A stretch of DNA of 64,000 nucleotides, taken from positions 57,689,528 to 57,753,527 of the forward strand of contig NC_080587.1 of assembly GCF_029962835.1 (NCBI RefSeq), written 5' to 3'. The translations under genes and the position numbers were made by a program. This DNA comes from Magnolia sinica (taxonomy: Eukaryota > Streptophyta > Magnoliopsida > Magnoliales > Magnoliaceae). Position 1 is the stretch's first letter, and each line of letters opens with the position of its first letter. The notes under the pieces are model-generated. The model did not search any database, was not told the origin of the DNA, and saw only the letters and a program-made list of their open reading frames with translations. This document shows, in pieces, positions 52,590-64,000 of the stretch.

Positions 52590-55340
52590 TCTTTGTTGTC
52601 TCAACCTTAGTAAATGTAAAGATGATGTATGGATGTTAACACAAATAAAATCTTAATGAATGTTATCCTAGTCAATGGAAAATATGTGTCAAAATAATCT
52701 ATACCTTCTTTTTGTCTAAACTCCTTAGCTACTAATCTAACTTTAAAGGTCTGGATAGTCTCATCTATGTGATATTTTTTCCTAAATACTTACTTACATC
52801 CTATAAGCCTAGAACCCGAAGGTGTTCACTAGTTCTCTTGTTTAGTTTGACACTATAGATTCTATTTCATTATTAATGGATTCTTTACAAAAAGCTGAGT
52901 CTCTAGAAGACATAGCCTTATTGTATGTTTTAGGGTTATCTTTTATAGTCATTACTATATGTATTTTTTTAATAACATTTTCTCGATCTCCTTCTAATAG
53001 ATGGAAAATAATAGGTTGAGAGTCTATCTGATTAGCGTCAAGACTCTTTTCTATTCTTACCTTCTGACTCCTACAAGGTTCGTTTGAAGCTTCCACTTGT
53101 TGTGGAGCTATACTTACTGGTTCTCTATTAGGAGTTTGGACTTCATTATTCCTTAACTCCAAGGATAGTTAGTTGTCAAAGAACTCAATATCTCTTCATT
53201 TTATTATGGTATATTAGACTCTAGGTATAAGAGTTTATAAGCCTTGCTATTTTGTGCATACCCTATGGATGTGCACTTTATAGCTCTAGGTTCTAACTTA
53301 GTTCTTTTAAGATCATGAGTCCCGCAATAAGCGAGACACTCCTATACTTTAAGATATCCTATGTAAGGTTTTCTACCTTTCCATGTCTCATATTGTGATA
53401 TTTTATGTTTTTTTAAAAGAAATTCTATTTAAAATGTGGCACGCAACAAACAGTGCATCAGCCCATAAACTTAGTGGCAACTTCGCTTGTATTAGCATTG
53501 AGTTAACCATTTCTACTAACGTCTTATTCTTCCTTTCTGCTATACCATTTTTTTTTTGCGGTATGTATGGTGTAGTACATTGGTGTCTTAATTCATGTTT
53601 TTCATAGAAGTGAGCAAATTCATTTGAAAAATATTCTCCCACTCTATCAATACGGAGAAGTTTTATTTTCTTATTGACTTGATTTTCTACTTCTGTTTTA
53701 TACACTTTAAATATGTTTAATACTTCATATTTGCTCTTTAATAGGTATACATATGCGTTTCTAGAGCAATCATTAATAAAAGTTATAAAATACCTTCTAT
53801 TTTCATGAGTAAGAATAACGTTCAACTCATAAATATCACTATGCATAAGATCTAATACTTAAGATAATCTCTCAACACTAGGAAACGGTTTCTTTGTCAT
53901 TTTGGATTGTATGCACACTTCACATTTATCATTCTCATTATTTGTGTATGAGATTAGACCATTTTCAGCCATGAATTTTAAGGTACTATACCCTATGTGT
54001 GTTAATCTTCCATGTCATAGTTCAACAGATTAAACCATATACACAGAAGTACTATTTTCATTCAATGAAAACTTTATCGTACCGTTATAAACATATTCCT
54101 TTCTGACAAAGTTCCCATTCATTGACAAAATTAGTTTTCCTGACTCGTACACCACTCTTATTGCATGTTTTCCCATAAAATCCTCAGAAACTAAGTTTTG
54201 TCTCATGTCTAGGACGTACAGTACATTTGTCAGGATTACCTTCTTTTAAGAAATAAACACTAATCTTACGGTTTCTTTGCCAACGACCTTCGATTGAACT
54301 TCAATACCCATTTGGACTTCTTGACCATTGGTCACATCCTCATAAGTTTTGAAGGCTGATTTGTCGTAGCAGATATGTACTGTAACTGTAGTATTGTACC
54401 ACCAACTGAAAACTTTTCCTTGAATAGTATTAATTTTAGTGATGATTGCAACTATATCGCCCTTTACTGTACTTGCTTCTTTTTTGGATTTGCAATATAG
54501 GCATATTTGAGTATAATGCCCGGTTTTTCCACAGACATGGCAAGGGCCTTTGAACTTTTTGTTTTTCTTTTGTGTTTTTTTTTAAAATTTTTCTTTATTG
54601 GGTTTCAGGGAATCGTCTTTCTCGGGATTCTTGTTTTTCATGTTTTCTACTGCATGTACTTTGGACAAGGAATTTTCATTTTCAGCATTTTTATCGCGGT
54701 TGTGAGATTATTCCTTAATTTGAAGATGTTTATAGATTTTTTCAGTGTGTAATCCTCAGTCTAATGCAACAATTTTTTATTTTATAATCTTTTGACATCG
54801 AAGGCAATTTTACGATAATAGCCCCCCAACTTGAAATGATTCAAGAAATTAATATTAATGGCCTTGATTTTATTCACTATTAGCTGTAATTAATTCTTGA
54901 ATTTGGGCCAGCAACAGTTTATTATTTACCATGTTATAGTTGAAGTACTTGGCTATCAAGAGTTTTTTGGTACCTTCTTTAGCCTTGCAGTTGAACTCTA
55001 TTTTGTAGATGAAGTTTGTGTGTAAAGATCATATAATCGGTGGCGTTTAGTATGTGTCCCTGGCACAAAAGTTCATCTTCAGCTTGTTTGTTGCGGGCAG
55101 CGATCTGTTTAGGTGTGTCCTCGTCGATAGCTTTAGGTAGTGGCTTCAGATTTGGATCTAAAATATAATAGATCTTTAAGGTTGTCAGGAGAAACTTGAT
55201 CTTGTCTCGTCACCTTATAAAATTGGTTATGTCGAACTGATTAAGACGAATCAGATCCTGATTCATCAGCTTAGTGAAAGATACACATTCAGTTTCCATT
55301 CGGATAATGCTTTAAGATTGTTAGGGCAAATTACAGATTT
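52590..55340 (-). mobile_element. 3'-truncated copia retrotransposon fragment
   Basis: Minus-strand internal sequence, from gag to the N terminus of RT. Gag starts METECVSFTKLMNQDLIRLN (about 55308), then LKIYYILDPNLKPLPKAIDE. The knuckle is CHVCGKTGHYTQIC (about 54536-54500). The integrase core lies at 53846-53403, with SDIYELNVILTHENRRYFIT, LRIDRVGEYFSNEFAHF (Arg-Val where Asn-Gly is typical) and KKNGIAERKNKTLVEMVNSM. A linker is at 53162-52842. RT blocks TFKVRLVAKEFRQKEGIDYF and LFVLTSIHHLYIY end near 52600. The RT catalytic region, RNase H and 3' LTR are missing. Many stops are present. Confidence 0.82.
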
Positions 55341-55771
55341 TACAATTTCTGTAAAAATAATTTAAGAAACTGAAAATATACTAAAGCATGTGTGATCACG
55401 CTATCCTTAAAGCGTTATTCGCTCCTTCTTAAAATGATTGAGAATGCTGATAGGTTTCAGGCAAATCGCTTTTAGGATACAACGAGCCTAAGTGTGGTTC
55501 TGTGTTAAGAAAATATGAAGAACCGTGAATGGAACTCTGCATATACAATTTTTCTGGTAGATAAATAAAAGAAAAATCCCAAATTCAAAAAGAAATTTAG
55601 AAAAAAAATTAGACCACTGCTTTGGTCCGTTTCTTGAGTTCTTCTGGCTAAGGTTCGTATGAACCTTGTTGACTAAATGGAGTACATTGTTACTCTTCTT
55701 GCTAGGTTGTAAACGAGTATGGTTCGAGTGTTGGTGATGGTCTGTTGAACAATTCAGGCACTGTTTATATA
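55341..55771 (-). repeat. Possible 5' LTR of the truncated copia fragment
   Basis: Lies directly upstream of gag on the minus strand. It contains a minus-strand TATA-like site (ATATATAAACAG, near 55772-55761). With no second LTR to compare, the boundaries are uncertain. Confidence 0.4.
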
Positions 55772-57677
55772 TGTAACACCCCTAACTTTTCAATACCCGA
55801 GTATTGAAAGTTCTCAAGTGTTACCATGAAGTTTAACTTAGTACGTACATGTGTACGATACCAATTTAGCTATCCCAACCCTACATCTATTCTCCAACAT
55901 GAATCTGACAATTAAGAATGATCTTCATCCATAAGACCAAGTCATCCGACTGTTGATTTTAAGACAAGACCATCCATCATGTGGTTTGATATATATACCT
56001 TTCCTTAATTAAATTAGTAAATAACTCTTTATCCATAATGATTCAGATGTAAGTTCTTTTGTAAGAATTGTTTAGAAATATGCATATAACCATGTGGAAC
56101 TATTAGATTTCTCAAAACTCTCAGATTAAGAATAATTATGAAAATGCCATTAACCTAGACCATTGAATTCCACATCACATGGTTTTCATGATCCGTTTGA
56201 TGTGAAATTTCATATCATGCCTATGTATCAAAAATTAACCATGCATTTCAAATTTCAGCCATTAGATCATTGTAAAAGTGGTCTAATTGACAAATCAACC
56301 CCTTAATCGTTGATTTTGGGATCCATTGACTGAGGAAAGCTCATAGGTATTCGTAGTAGGATATTTTCATTCTTATGAACGACTTGGATTGCCCATCATA
56401 TGGACCAAAGTAGAAATATGAAGACCCCACTTTGGTAGGCTTTTACTTAGGCATGATGTTGAGGGTCAAATATTGCATATTAGACCTCAATTATTACCTA
56501 ATTTCACGTACATGATAATGTTTAATGTCCTATTTTAATCATTTTTTTGTTGCAAGGTGAATTTAAAGAGCTTGGACTGAAAAGGGTGATGAAAGCATGG
56601 ATTTAACGCTTTAAAATCACTAAGGCAAGGGATAAACCCTAAGGGACCGAGATCGAATGATTTACATGCTAGATATCCAAGAAAATCAAGAAATTAATGT
56701 TAAAGGAACTGAAAATCATCCAGAATGCAAGATCACAGGGTTCCCACCATCCGTTCAGCTTGAAACTTTATATCTGGCCTGAGGACCCCAAATTAACCAT
56801 ACACGTCAAATTCCGACCATTAGATCCTTGTGGAAGATGCCCAACGGACAGATCAGCCCATAAAACTCTGATTGGGGGCCCACCTGATACCTGGATATGT
56901 TTTAATTTTGGTCTCAACCCATTAAATGAAATGACAAAACGGATAGACGGAGTGATCTCTCATAAACATCACGATGGACCCCACTTGAGAACACGTATCT
57001 GCACAGTGTGCACACTCTCGTCGTCCACCGCAACCACCAAATTAGTGAGCGTTGCACTGACCGATAGTTTTTTTTTTTAATTTTCAAAATGCCCAGCGGA
57101 CGCACCCGAGCTGATTGGATCTTGATAGTGGGCCCCACCCATCATCTAAACGCATGATCTGAGCCGTTCATTGCATCCCTGGGGTAGGGACGACCCTAAC
57201 CATGTTGGCCTTTTGGCCCCATGCACACGTACACACGTGAATTGCCAGAAAATGTAGGATGAACGATGAGTTGATTTGATACAGTGGACCACGCTAAAAC
57301 TCGACCAAAACCACTTATTTCCAACTGAAATTTTGCCAGGAATCTAATGAGCGAGGTGGATTTTTCAGAAAACATCATTATAGGGCCCATCGAGCATCAC
57401 AGCGGAAGAATTTTCGCACCCTACGCATGGCCGATTTTCCCGGATATTGCGAGGAGTTGTGGGCCATTGTTTGTGGTCGGATGGGTGATCCAAACCATTC
57501 AGAACCTTCCGAGGGGGGTCTTTACCCCAACCGTGGAGTCCAAATTGATTTCTTGAACGTCGATTGGTGGAGAACTCGATTCAAACACAGCTTATTTGCA
57601 TTTTTTCAGTTTCTGCTGCGTAAGGAACCTACACACGCCCTTCCATCGACTCCCAACCTTTATGCCTATAAAAGGAT
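55772..57677. other. LTR-like or other repeat sequence, unassigned
   Basis: It starts TGTAACACCCCTAACTT, the usual beginning of many gypsy LTRs, and contains several GGGCCCAC-type fragments. TATAAAAGG at 57666 is a plus-strand TATA-like site. No coding domains are seen. It may be part of a solo LTR cut by the CACTA-like sequence at 57678. Confidence 0.35.
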
Positions 57678-58260
57678 ACTACAAGAAATTGGCCTTTTAC
57701 CGATGAACTTATTAAATTTCGTCAGTACATATGACTTTCCTCGACGAAATCATATTTCGTCGACAAAAGATTCCCGCCACAACCAAATATGTTCCCACCA
57801 CCATTTACAACGATGGCTTGGAAACTTTTCCGATGACATTATGTATCGTTTATGAGAACTATTTTTCCAATGATTATTTCATCGGTAAATGTAATTTTCC
57901 CGATGAACTAAATAGTTCGTTAGCGAAAGATCCCTTGGTGTCCTTTCCAATGACGGAGAGGCTATTTTTACCGACGTTATAAAATATTGTCAATAAGAAC
58001 TTTTCACTAATGAAATAGATACATCGTTGGACAAAATGAACGGTGGACATATTATTTCACTTTGTGTGGTTGATCATGGCTGTTGATTTGTAATTTTTGT
58101 TTTTGATGTAACTAATAAGTATATTTAAAAACATATGTACGAAGTGGATGGGTCTGATAGATCACGGGTGGGCCCAAATATTTTTGAAGCCTTTTACCGA
58201 TGAATAATGAAAAGTGTTACCGAAAAAAAGTTTCGTCGGTAATAATGATATTTTTTAACT
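57678..58260. mobile_element. CACTA-like fragment with subterminal repeats
   Basis: It begins TACTACAAGAAATT, one change from the CACTACAAGAAA terminus of En/Spm elements. It is packed with short subterminal repeats in both orientations: TTACCGATGAA, TTCGTCGAC, CATCGGTAAA, CCGATGAACT, TTACCGACG and TTTCGTCGGTAAT. No transposase and no clear opposite end were found. Confidence 0.55.
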
Positions 58261-58283
58261 CGAACCGACTCCAGTGCCCATCT

Positions 58284-58284
58284 C

Positions 58285-58336
<52 letters not shown>
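58284..58336. repeat. (CT)n microsatellite
   Basis: An uninterrupted CT/TC run of about 50 bp. Confidence 0.95.
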
Positions 58337-58340
<4 letters not shown>

Positions 58341-58569
58341 TTCTTACCCTACCCCCCTCTCCCGCCCGAACGAGTGTTGTTGCCTGCCTGACGCCCCTAT
58401 TCCAATCACTCTAAACCCTAACTTGCTGCTGCCTGCCCGACACCCAATTGTCTCCCTCTTTGTCTCTCTCATCTTAAATCTCTTATGTTGGTTGAAAAGG
58501 TATTTTATTTCGTTCTTATGATTCTAGTCTTTTTTAAATGGTGGTAAATCAATTTTCGTTTAGATGCCC

Positions 58570-58800
58570 ATAAATGGTTTAAAGCCTGTTTGGATGCCTG
58601 TAAGTTGGGTTAGTGGGAAGTGACTTACTGGGAAGTCACTTGCAGGTGCTGTTTGGGGGAAGAAATTCGCCTGTAAGTCAGGTGCTGTTTGGGGGAAGAA
58701 ATTCGCCTGTAAGTGTGACTTACAGGCAAAACTACCAGGAAACTTCCAGGGGCTAGAGGTGAGAAGTCATTTCCTTGTAAGTGACTTACAGGCCAACGGT
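58570..58800. repeat. MITE-like element with internal 36-bp tandem repeat
   Basis: The left side starts GCCTGTTTGGATGCCTGTAA; the right side ends AAGTGACTTACAGGCC. Inside, AGGTGCTGTTTGGGGGAAGA continuing to CGCCTGTAAGT is repeated at 58644 and 58680. Probably a hAT-type non-autonomous element. Confidence 0.6.
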
Positions 58801-59044
58801 CTGATTTTTTAAACAAGAGGAAGAGGGGGAAAACACACCTCCATTACCGAAAAGCTCTGGCCATTGAAGAAGCTCCACCAAGCTCTCTCTCTATCTCTCT
58901 CTGCAATGGCGTTGTGTGCCTCCCTCTCTCCCTCTCTACAATTAGTATTTCTGTGCACCCATCTCTCTTCCCCTCGCTCGTTCTTTGCATGCATTTGGGG
59001 TTGCTGTTTTCTTTTTCTTGTATTCAAATAAACAGATTTAGTTA

Positions 59045-59480
59045 GGTTGTGACAATGGGGCCCACTGTAATTTGTGTTTTATTTTGGTATATCTATGCCA
59101 TCTATTACTTTTACCAGCTCATTTTAGGGCCCAAGCCCAAACATGAAGTATATCCAAATCTTAGGTGGGTCACACCACAAGAAACGGTGGTGATTGAATG
59201 TCCACCATTAAAGCTCCCCATCGTCCGGTCTATTGAGGTGGACCATTTTTATTTATTTTAAAATTTTTAATTTAATTATTTTAATGGATCCTATAAATAT
59301 GAAGGTGGGCATATAAATATCACAGTGGGCCCTAGTAAGGTTTTAATGGTGGGAGTTCCAATCACCTTTGTTTCCTGTTGTGTAGCCCACTTGAATTTTG
59401 AATGTGCTTCATTTTGGGATCACATCCTAAAAATAACTAAAAAAACTGATGGATGGAGTGGATATTGTCACATAGGTTCT
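59045..59480. repeat. Foldback element, GGTGGGCCC family
   Basis: The left arm has GGGGCCCACTGTAAT, CTCATTTTAGGGC, AAATCTTAGGTGGGTCACAC and GATTGAATGTCCACCATTAA. The right arm has inverted counterparts (TTTTAATGGTGGGAGTTCCA, CCCACTTGAATTTTGAATG, GATGGATGGAGTGGATAT). The ends are not sharp. Confidence 0.6.
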
Positions 59481-60209
59481 GCTTCCTGTAACAGATGTTG
59501 AAGTTCTTGTACCATATCTTTCCTTTACTGCATTTACTAACGACTACTTTCAGTTTGCACAGATTGAGCCATGGCTTACTAATCCTGACTGTTGATAAGA
59601 TGAATCTCACCATAGATGGGCAATGCCTCTACACTCTCCTAGATGTGACGATCCTAACCCTTTCACTGGTTGCATCTAAAAACAGATGATTTGGGAAAGA
59701 AGTAGAGCAATGGTCCACATTCAACTGAAAATGGCAAAAGATGTTCGAATCTGGGAGAGTTTTGGAGCATGGTCCATCATGTTGGTTCCATCAAACTAAC
59801 AGTCTAGGTCGTAGAACCTACAGCCTTAAAACCAGAGGATACTTTGCATATTCCTGGGCTGAAGATTCACCATTTTCTGAACTATGCATTCAAAGTGAAG
59901 CCTGTGATTTGGACATTGTTGATTTGGTGGGGCTTAACAAGGATGGAAGATCCTAACCCTTGGCATTTACTGCATCATGTCTCTTTTGTTTGGCCTTCCT
60001 GAATTCTTCTTTCAATTTTAGCACGCCCATCACCCACATGATTGAAGAGGCTATTGAATTAAATAGTCCAGTTTAAATGGATCCTTCTGTCAGGGAATTA
60101 ATGGCATCCATTTGCATGCACCTTTTTTTTTTTTTTTTTTTGCGTTGGATGTAACAATCTATAAATTAAAATGGGTGTATGTAAATCAATGAGGGTGTGC
60201 ATAAACATC
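59481..60209. other. Unassigned DNA
   Basis: No coding sequence I can identify. Contains a poly-T run at 60122-60140. Confidence 0.4.
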
Positions 60210-60512
60210 AATTCCCTAGATAGAATGATGCATCTAAACTGCACTAATTGATTTGAACCACTTGTATGCTGCATATGCAATTTCATAGTAATTTCTCAAT
60301 ATTAAACTCTAATTCCCTAGATAGAATGATCCATCTAAACTGGACTATTTGATTTGAACTACTTGTATGCTGTATATGCAATTTGTAAATAATTTCTTAG
60401 TATTAAACATCAATTCCCTAGATAGAATGATCCATCTAAACTGGATAGTTTGATTTGAACTACTTATATGTAGCCAATGTAAATTCTAAGTAATTTCTAA
60501 GTACCTTAAATG
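60210..60512. repeat. Triple 101-bp tandem repeat
   Basis: Units begin AATTCCCTAGATAGAATGAT at 60210, 60311 and 60412, each followed by CATCTAAACTG, TTGATTTGAAC and TATGCAATTT-like segments. Copies one and two are more alike at the end than copy three. Confidence 0.92.
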
Positions 60513-60921
60513 TGTGTTGGACCTACTTGAAAATCTAGACAGATAAATTGTTGAAGTGTACCACTGCAACTCAGAGCATTGAAACTTATAGTGATATAAA
60601 AGAACTGTAACATCTCCCAATAATCTGTTTGACAAATGCTTTAGGGATAAAATTACTGTCAATGGGCCGTGTGTGAGCCTGCCATAATCAAAATTTTGAA
60701 TAGGACTGGCCCAAAAGGCCCAGCTCAAACAATTCAAAATCGATGAAGAAGCCAACCCCAAGCCCGTAAATTAGACATCTAAATCCTAACAATTGTATAA
60801 TTAACTAATTGTATTACATTGCTTCTTCACTTTTTTCATTATTGTGCATTGTTTATAGTTAGCTTAATGTGTATTATATTTTTTTCTTAAATTATTATTG
60901 TGACTTGTTAGTTTATAGTTG
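60513..60921. other. Non-coding DNA, no gene seen
   Basis: AT-rich. Nothing recognisable beyond a GGGCC-containing patch near 60663-60725. Confidence 0.4.
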
Positions 60922-63900
60922 TGTAACGGCCCAAAAATCGAGGGTTGACCATAAGCTCAACTCCCGAGTTCCAACGCATCACTTATGCAACATAGATAAT
61001 GATGATTAAATGTTGTCCATATTAGTGCATTAAACATGAGTGGGATTATACCAAAACAGTATATCATACTCCAGAGAGAATTAAGTTAAGCAAGCGGAAA
61101 ACTGAGATTGGTATATAATGTATATAAGTGGTTTTAAATCCCTAGAGTATGATCATGTCACTAGGATGAATATATACATGTTTGTTCCAAAATATACAAA
61201 AATGACAAAGTGTAATATCCAACTAATTCGTATCCCTGTAATCCCATCGATCAGTACATGGTAGAAGTCAGGCTTCGCTTATAGGAGAACTCTTCCTCAT
61301 CATCATAGAAGTCAGGCTTCGCTTCGTAAGCCTCGCCATCATCTATAGCTAAAACAGATTCTGGTTGGTGTTTTAAAACACCGTCCTAGAGTGGGAGTGA
61401 GTGATCAACTTAGTGATACTATAAGGCAAAGGTTAACATGTTATCAATTCAGTCAAGCAATAATGATAAAGCAGTACAACAATCATGTCCTAAGTACTCT
61501 TGTTAATGCAGGAATAATATGTTATAATGATGCATGCCCGCCTGCACTCCCTCAGCAACACCATCTCACAGTCGAACATGCTACTCCCACTGTGCTTTCA
61601 TCGGCAAAGCACATGCAATGCGGTGCATGCACGTGTTAGCTGAGTTCTTGATTAGGCTTATTCATACAGCAGATTCAGGAAGCTAATGTACCTCCCTTTA
61701 TATCATTTACCCAAATAAAGATCCATCTAGGGTTGTCATTCCTAGTTAATCACATATGATAGGCAAGTTATAGGGCAACATCACCCCTGATTTGAAAAGC
61801 AGTAGATAGGCAAGTTCAGGTCACTACGGGAGGCTCGTCACCTCAGCGTAGGCCTAGTTTATACTCAAGGTTACTATGGAAAGGCTCGTCACCTTAGCGT
61901 AGGCTAACAGCTCGAATACAGTGTCCCATACCACCGTATTCGGCTCATGAGTTTGGGTTGCTCATTGGACACTACGGGGAGGCTTGTCACCCTAGCGTAG
62001 GCCGACAGCTTGACCACGGTGTCCCATACCACCATGCTCGGCTCATGAGTCTTAGTCGATCGTGGTACCAAGGTAAAACAGGCTTTACATTGGTAAGTGG
62101 TACCTTAGATTCAAGCAGTAACATCCATACATGGTAAACACATAATAGGCCAATCGGGTTATTTGACAAGTTCGATTAGTACGAGCGTACGCTGAGTTAA
62201 TTGACATGGAGCGCGAACGCACTCCACGTGGCCTAACCACTATCGACAATCATCGTATGATTTGGATTCATCAAACGTATCCAATGTGGAGGATCTAGTT
62301 CGGCCACTGGGAACCATTACCGATTGCTTGGACTACATAGTAGTCCCAATCATACTCAATTGCAATAGGTAATCACATGTAATTGTCAAAACATCATTTA
62401 ACAACCAATTCAAATACAATTCTCATTCAGGCATTTTAACAACCATATTGCACAAGTTATCATACATAGATATTTCATCCATAAATCATGTAGTAGCAAG
62501 ATAGGTTACATGAAGGAAACTGTAACCATAGATAAGGAAATTGAGAATCTTATCTCAACACCCTCATTAAATACATTTCCACAAGCAATTTCTTATCCAG
62601 ACATTTTATCAAACACTTAGACTACACATCTCAACATACATGTACCAAATTAGTTATAACATATATTATGGCAAATCCTTTCACAGAGGAGTTTTCATAC
62701 ATACAACAAACATGAATTCTAGGTTAATAGTCATGAGAAGCATAAATTATAATTTCCTATCCATTCAAACATTTCAATAAACACATGGGATGCATTTTAG
62801 TGTTTATCCTAGTTTACACATACATGATATATCAAAAACGTCATAACTAAGATTAGATGGCAGCAATCAAGTTAGACATAAATCATTGCTGACATTAAAA
62901 TCCTTGAAAACCATAACCTAAACGTTTATAGTCCGCACCTTTCGTTGGTGAGCTCGTTACGAACTCAGTTCGTACACTATGCTTCCATCTACGACACAAC
63001 GGCTACCTAAATATTGAAATAGGTTAGTTATTTCACTGATTTCTCTATTTGGATTCCTAAAATAGATTAGGGTTAGGATTTCTTACCCAAAAATGGTGTT
63101 GAAATGAGTTGAGTAGCTAGACGTAAAGGCGATTCGATGCATGGAGTAGCAGAACAAAAGCACTGCAGCCAACTCCAAAGATCTCCCTTCAATCTCCACT
63201 CTTTTCTCCTCTTTTCTCTCTTCTCTCTCTTAGGGTTAGGAAAATTCGTATGTAATGAGAGAGGGGTGGGTTTAGGGCATTATATAGGCCCAGGAGTGAT
63301 TTAATGGCCCCAGGAACATGGTATACTTAGGTTATAGCCAAAAGATGTCTGTTTCGAGCAAACAAGACTCATCTGGAGGCCCATTACTCACCTACGTTAT
63401 GGAGTAAGTTTCTTGATAGATCTAAGCCATGTTAAGATTTCGTTCCGATCGGATTAGTGAATCGATCATGGAGGACCCGTTTCAGTTCAATGGTCATCGT
63501 TACTCGATCAGGGCCACAAGTGTACCAATGGGTGCAGGGAAATTTCCTTAATCTAAGGGTATAGTTGGGTCAGAATCTAATGGTTTGAAACCTTAAATTC
63601 GGCCTGCAAGCGAATGACTCAATTCACTTAAGTTTGAGTTCATTTTCTAAAGATATTCATGTTTCTCACACACTTCACTCCAGGCTCGAGTTGTGCATTT
63701 CTGGATATCTGGACTTGATTCCCACGATGGTTATCAAGCCCAGTAAGATGGTCATAACCTTATAGTTTTACGGTCATCGGACTTTCGAAGCACGGTTCAG
63801 GTCTGATACGAAGTTTCAACGTGCTTCCGAGAGCAATTGGGTTTCGAGATAATCCTAAGTTTCTAGGTAATGTTGAGTCAGTGATTTTATTATTTTTGGA

Positions 63901-64000
63901 TCTTGTTGTCCGTATAGACAGTGGTTCAAGATAATTCATTAATTAATTCAGTTTAGTACTTAGTTAATCTTCGCCTAATTTCCACAGAATTTGATCCTTA
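60922..64000 (-). repeat. Long LTR-like sequence, probably gypsy, running off the window
   Basis: It starts TGTAACGGCCCAAAAATCG, typical of a gypsy LTR border. A minus-strand TATA box (CCTATATAATG, near 63288-63278) is followed downstream on the minus strand by a GA/CT-rich leader (63238-63195), so the LTR reads right to left. Internal diverged tandem units (AGGCTCGTCACCTCAGCGTAGG at 61833 and related units near 61887 and 61981) resemble those in other large Del/Tekay LTRs. AGTCAGGCTTCGCTT occurs twice (61268 and 61308). No coding domain is inside the window, so solo or full-length status is unknown. Confidence 0.55.

Noticed and set aside
54507..54752. Phe-rich 81-codon plus-strand frame with membrane-like appearance
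   Set aside because: Antisense to the gag knuckle and basic region of the minus-strand copia fragment.
59495..59956. Possible gene with Leu-rich start and a later open stretch
   Set aside because: The two frames do not connect, lack recognisable domains and adjoin a foldback. Support is too weak.

Overview
This window looks like nuclear DNA of a plant. It is dominated by nested, decayed LTR retrotransposons, foldback MITE-like elements and microsatellites, with a few broken remnants of plant genes. I see no rRNA, tRNA, CRISPR array or bacterial-type operon, and no convincing intact host gene. The abundant foldbacks built around GGTGGGCCCCACCATGATG-like sequence, together with the plant gene families present, suggest a woody angiosperm. 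A magnoliid-type genome is my guess, from memory of such repeats and not from a search.

Layout. 1-3467: repeat-rich DNA (a foldback at about 60-555, a TA microsatellite, a cluster of direct and inverted repeats at 1840-2680). 3468-10397: a glycoside hydrolase family 17 (beta-1,3-glucanase) pseudogene with a C-terminal X8/CBM43 domain, cut in two by a Ty1/copia element (copia-1, 4046-9716). 10472-11022: a foldback next to the pseudogene. 11022-11290: one copy of a dispersed repeat whose reverse complement lies at 46925-47220. 12419-22660: a complete but dead SIRE/Maximus-like copia element with about 1.9-kb LTRs, a perfect TTTTA target duplication and extra coding sequence downstream of pol. 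23874-41844: a third copia element (copia-3) that carries, inside its integrase region, a 13-kb minus-strand Del/Tekay-type chromovirus (25831-38799) with 4-kb LTRs and a perfect GGACG target duplication.

From 41845 to the end the elements are smaller. They are a CACTA-like terminus (about 42614-42709); a minus-strand pseudogene fragment of the HECT ubiquitin ligase UPL1/UPL2 (43945-44705); several foldbacks; a 1.37-kb interval bracketed by inverted CCGATCC-rich arrays that carries a TATA box, leader and first exon resembling adenine phosphoribosyltransferase (49756-51123); a 3'-truncated minus-strand copia (about 52590-55340); a CACTA-like fragment (57678-58260); a 101-bp triple tandem repeat (60210-60512); and a long LTR-like sequence running off the right edge from 60922.

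The recognisable genes do not work together as a pathway: the window is a record of insertions. The most unusual signal is an array of degenerate copies of the palindrome CTCGACCGGTCGAG in the LTRs of all three copia families, plus one further array in the SIRE internal region. Nothing here supports a novel defence or enzymatic system. The best leads are the shared LTR palindrome arrays, the captured promoter and exon, the extra SIRE coding region and the GGGCC array in the chromovirus LTR.
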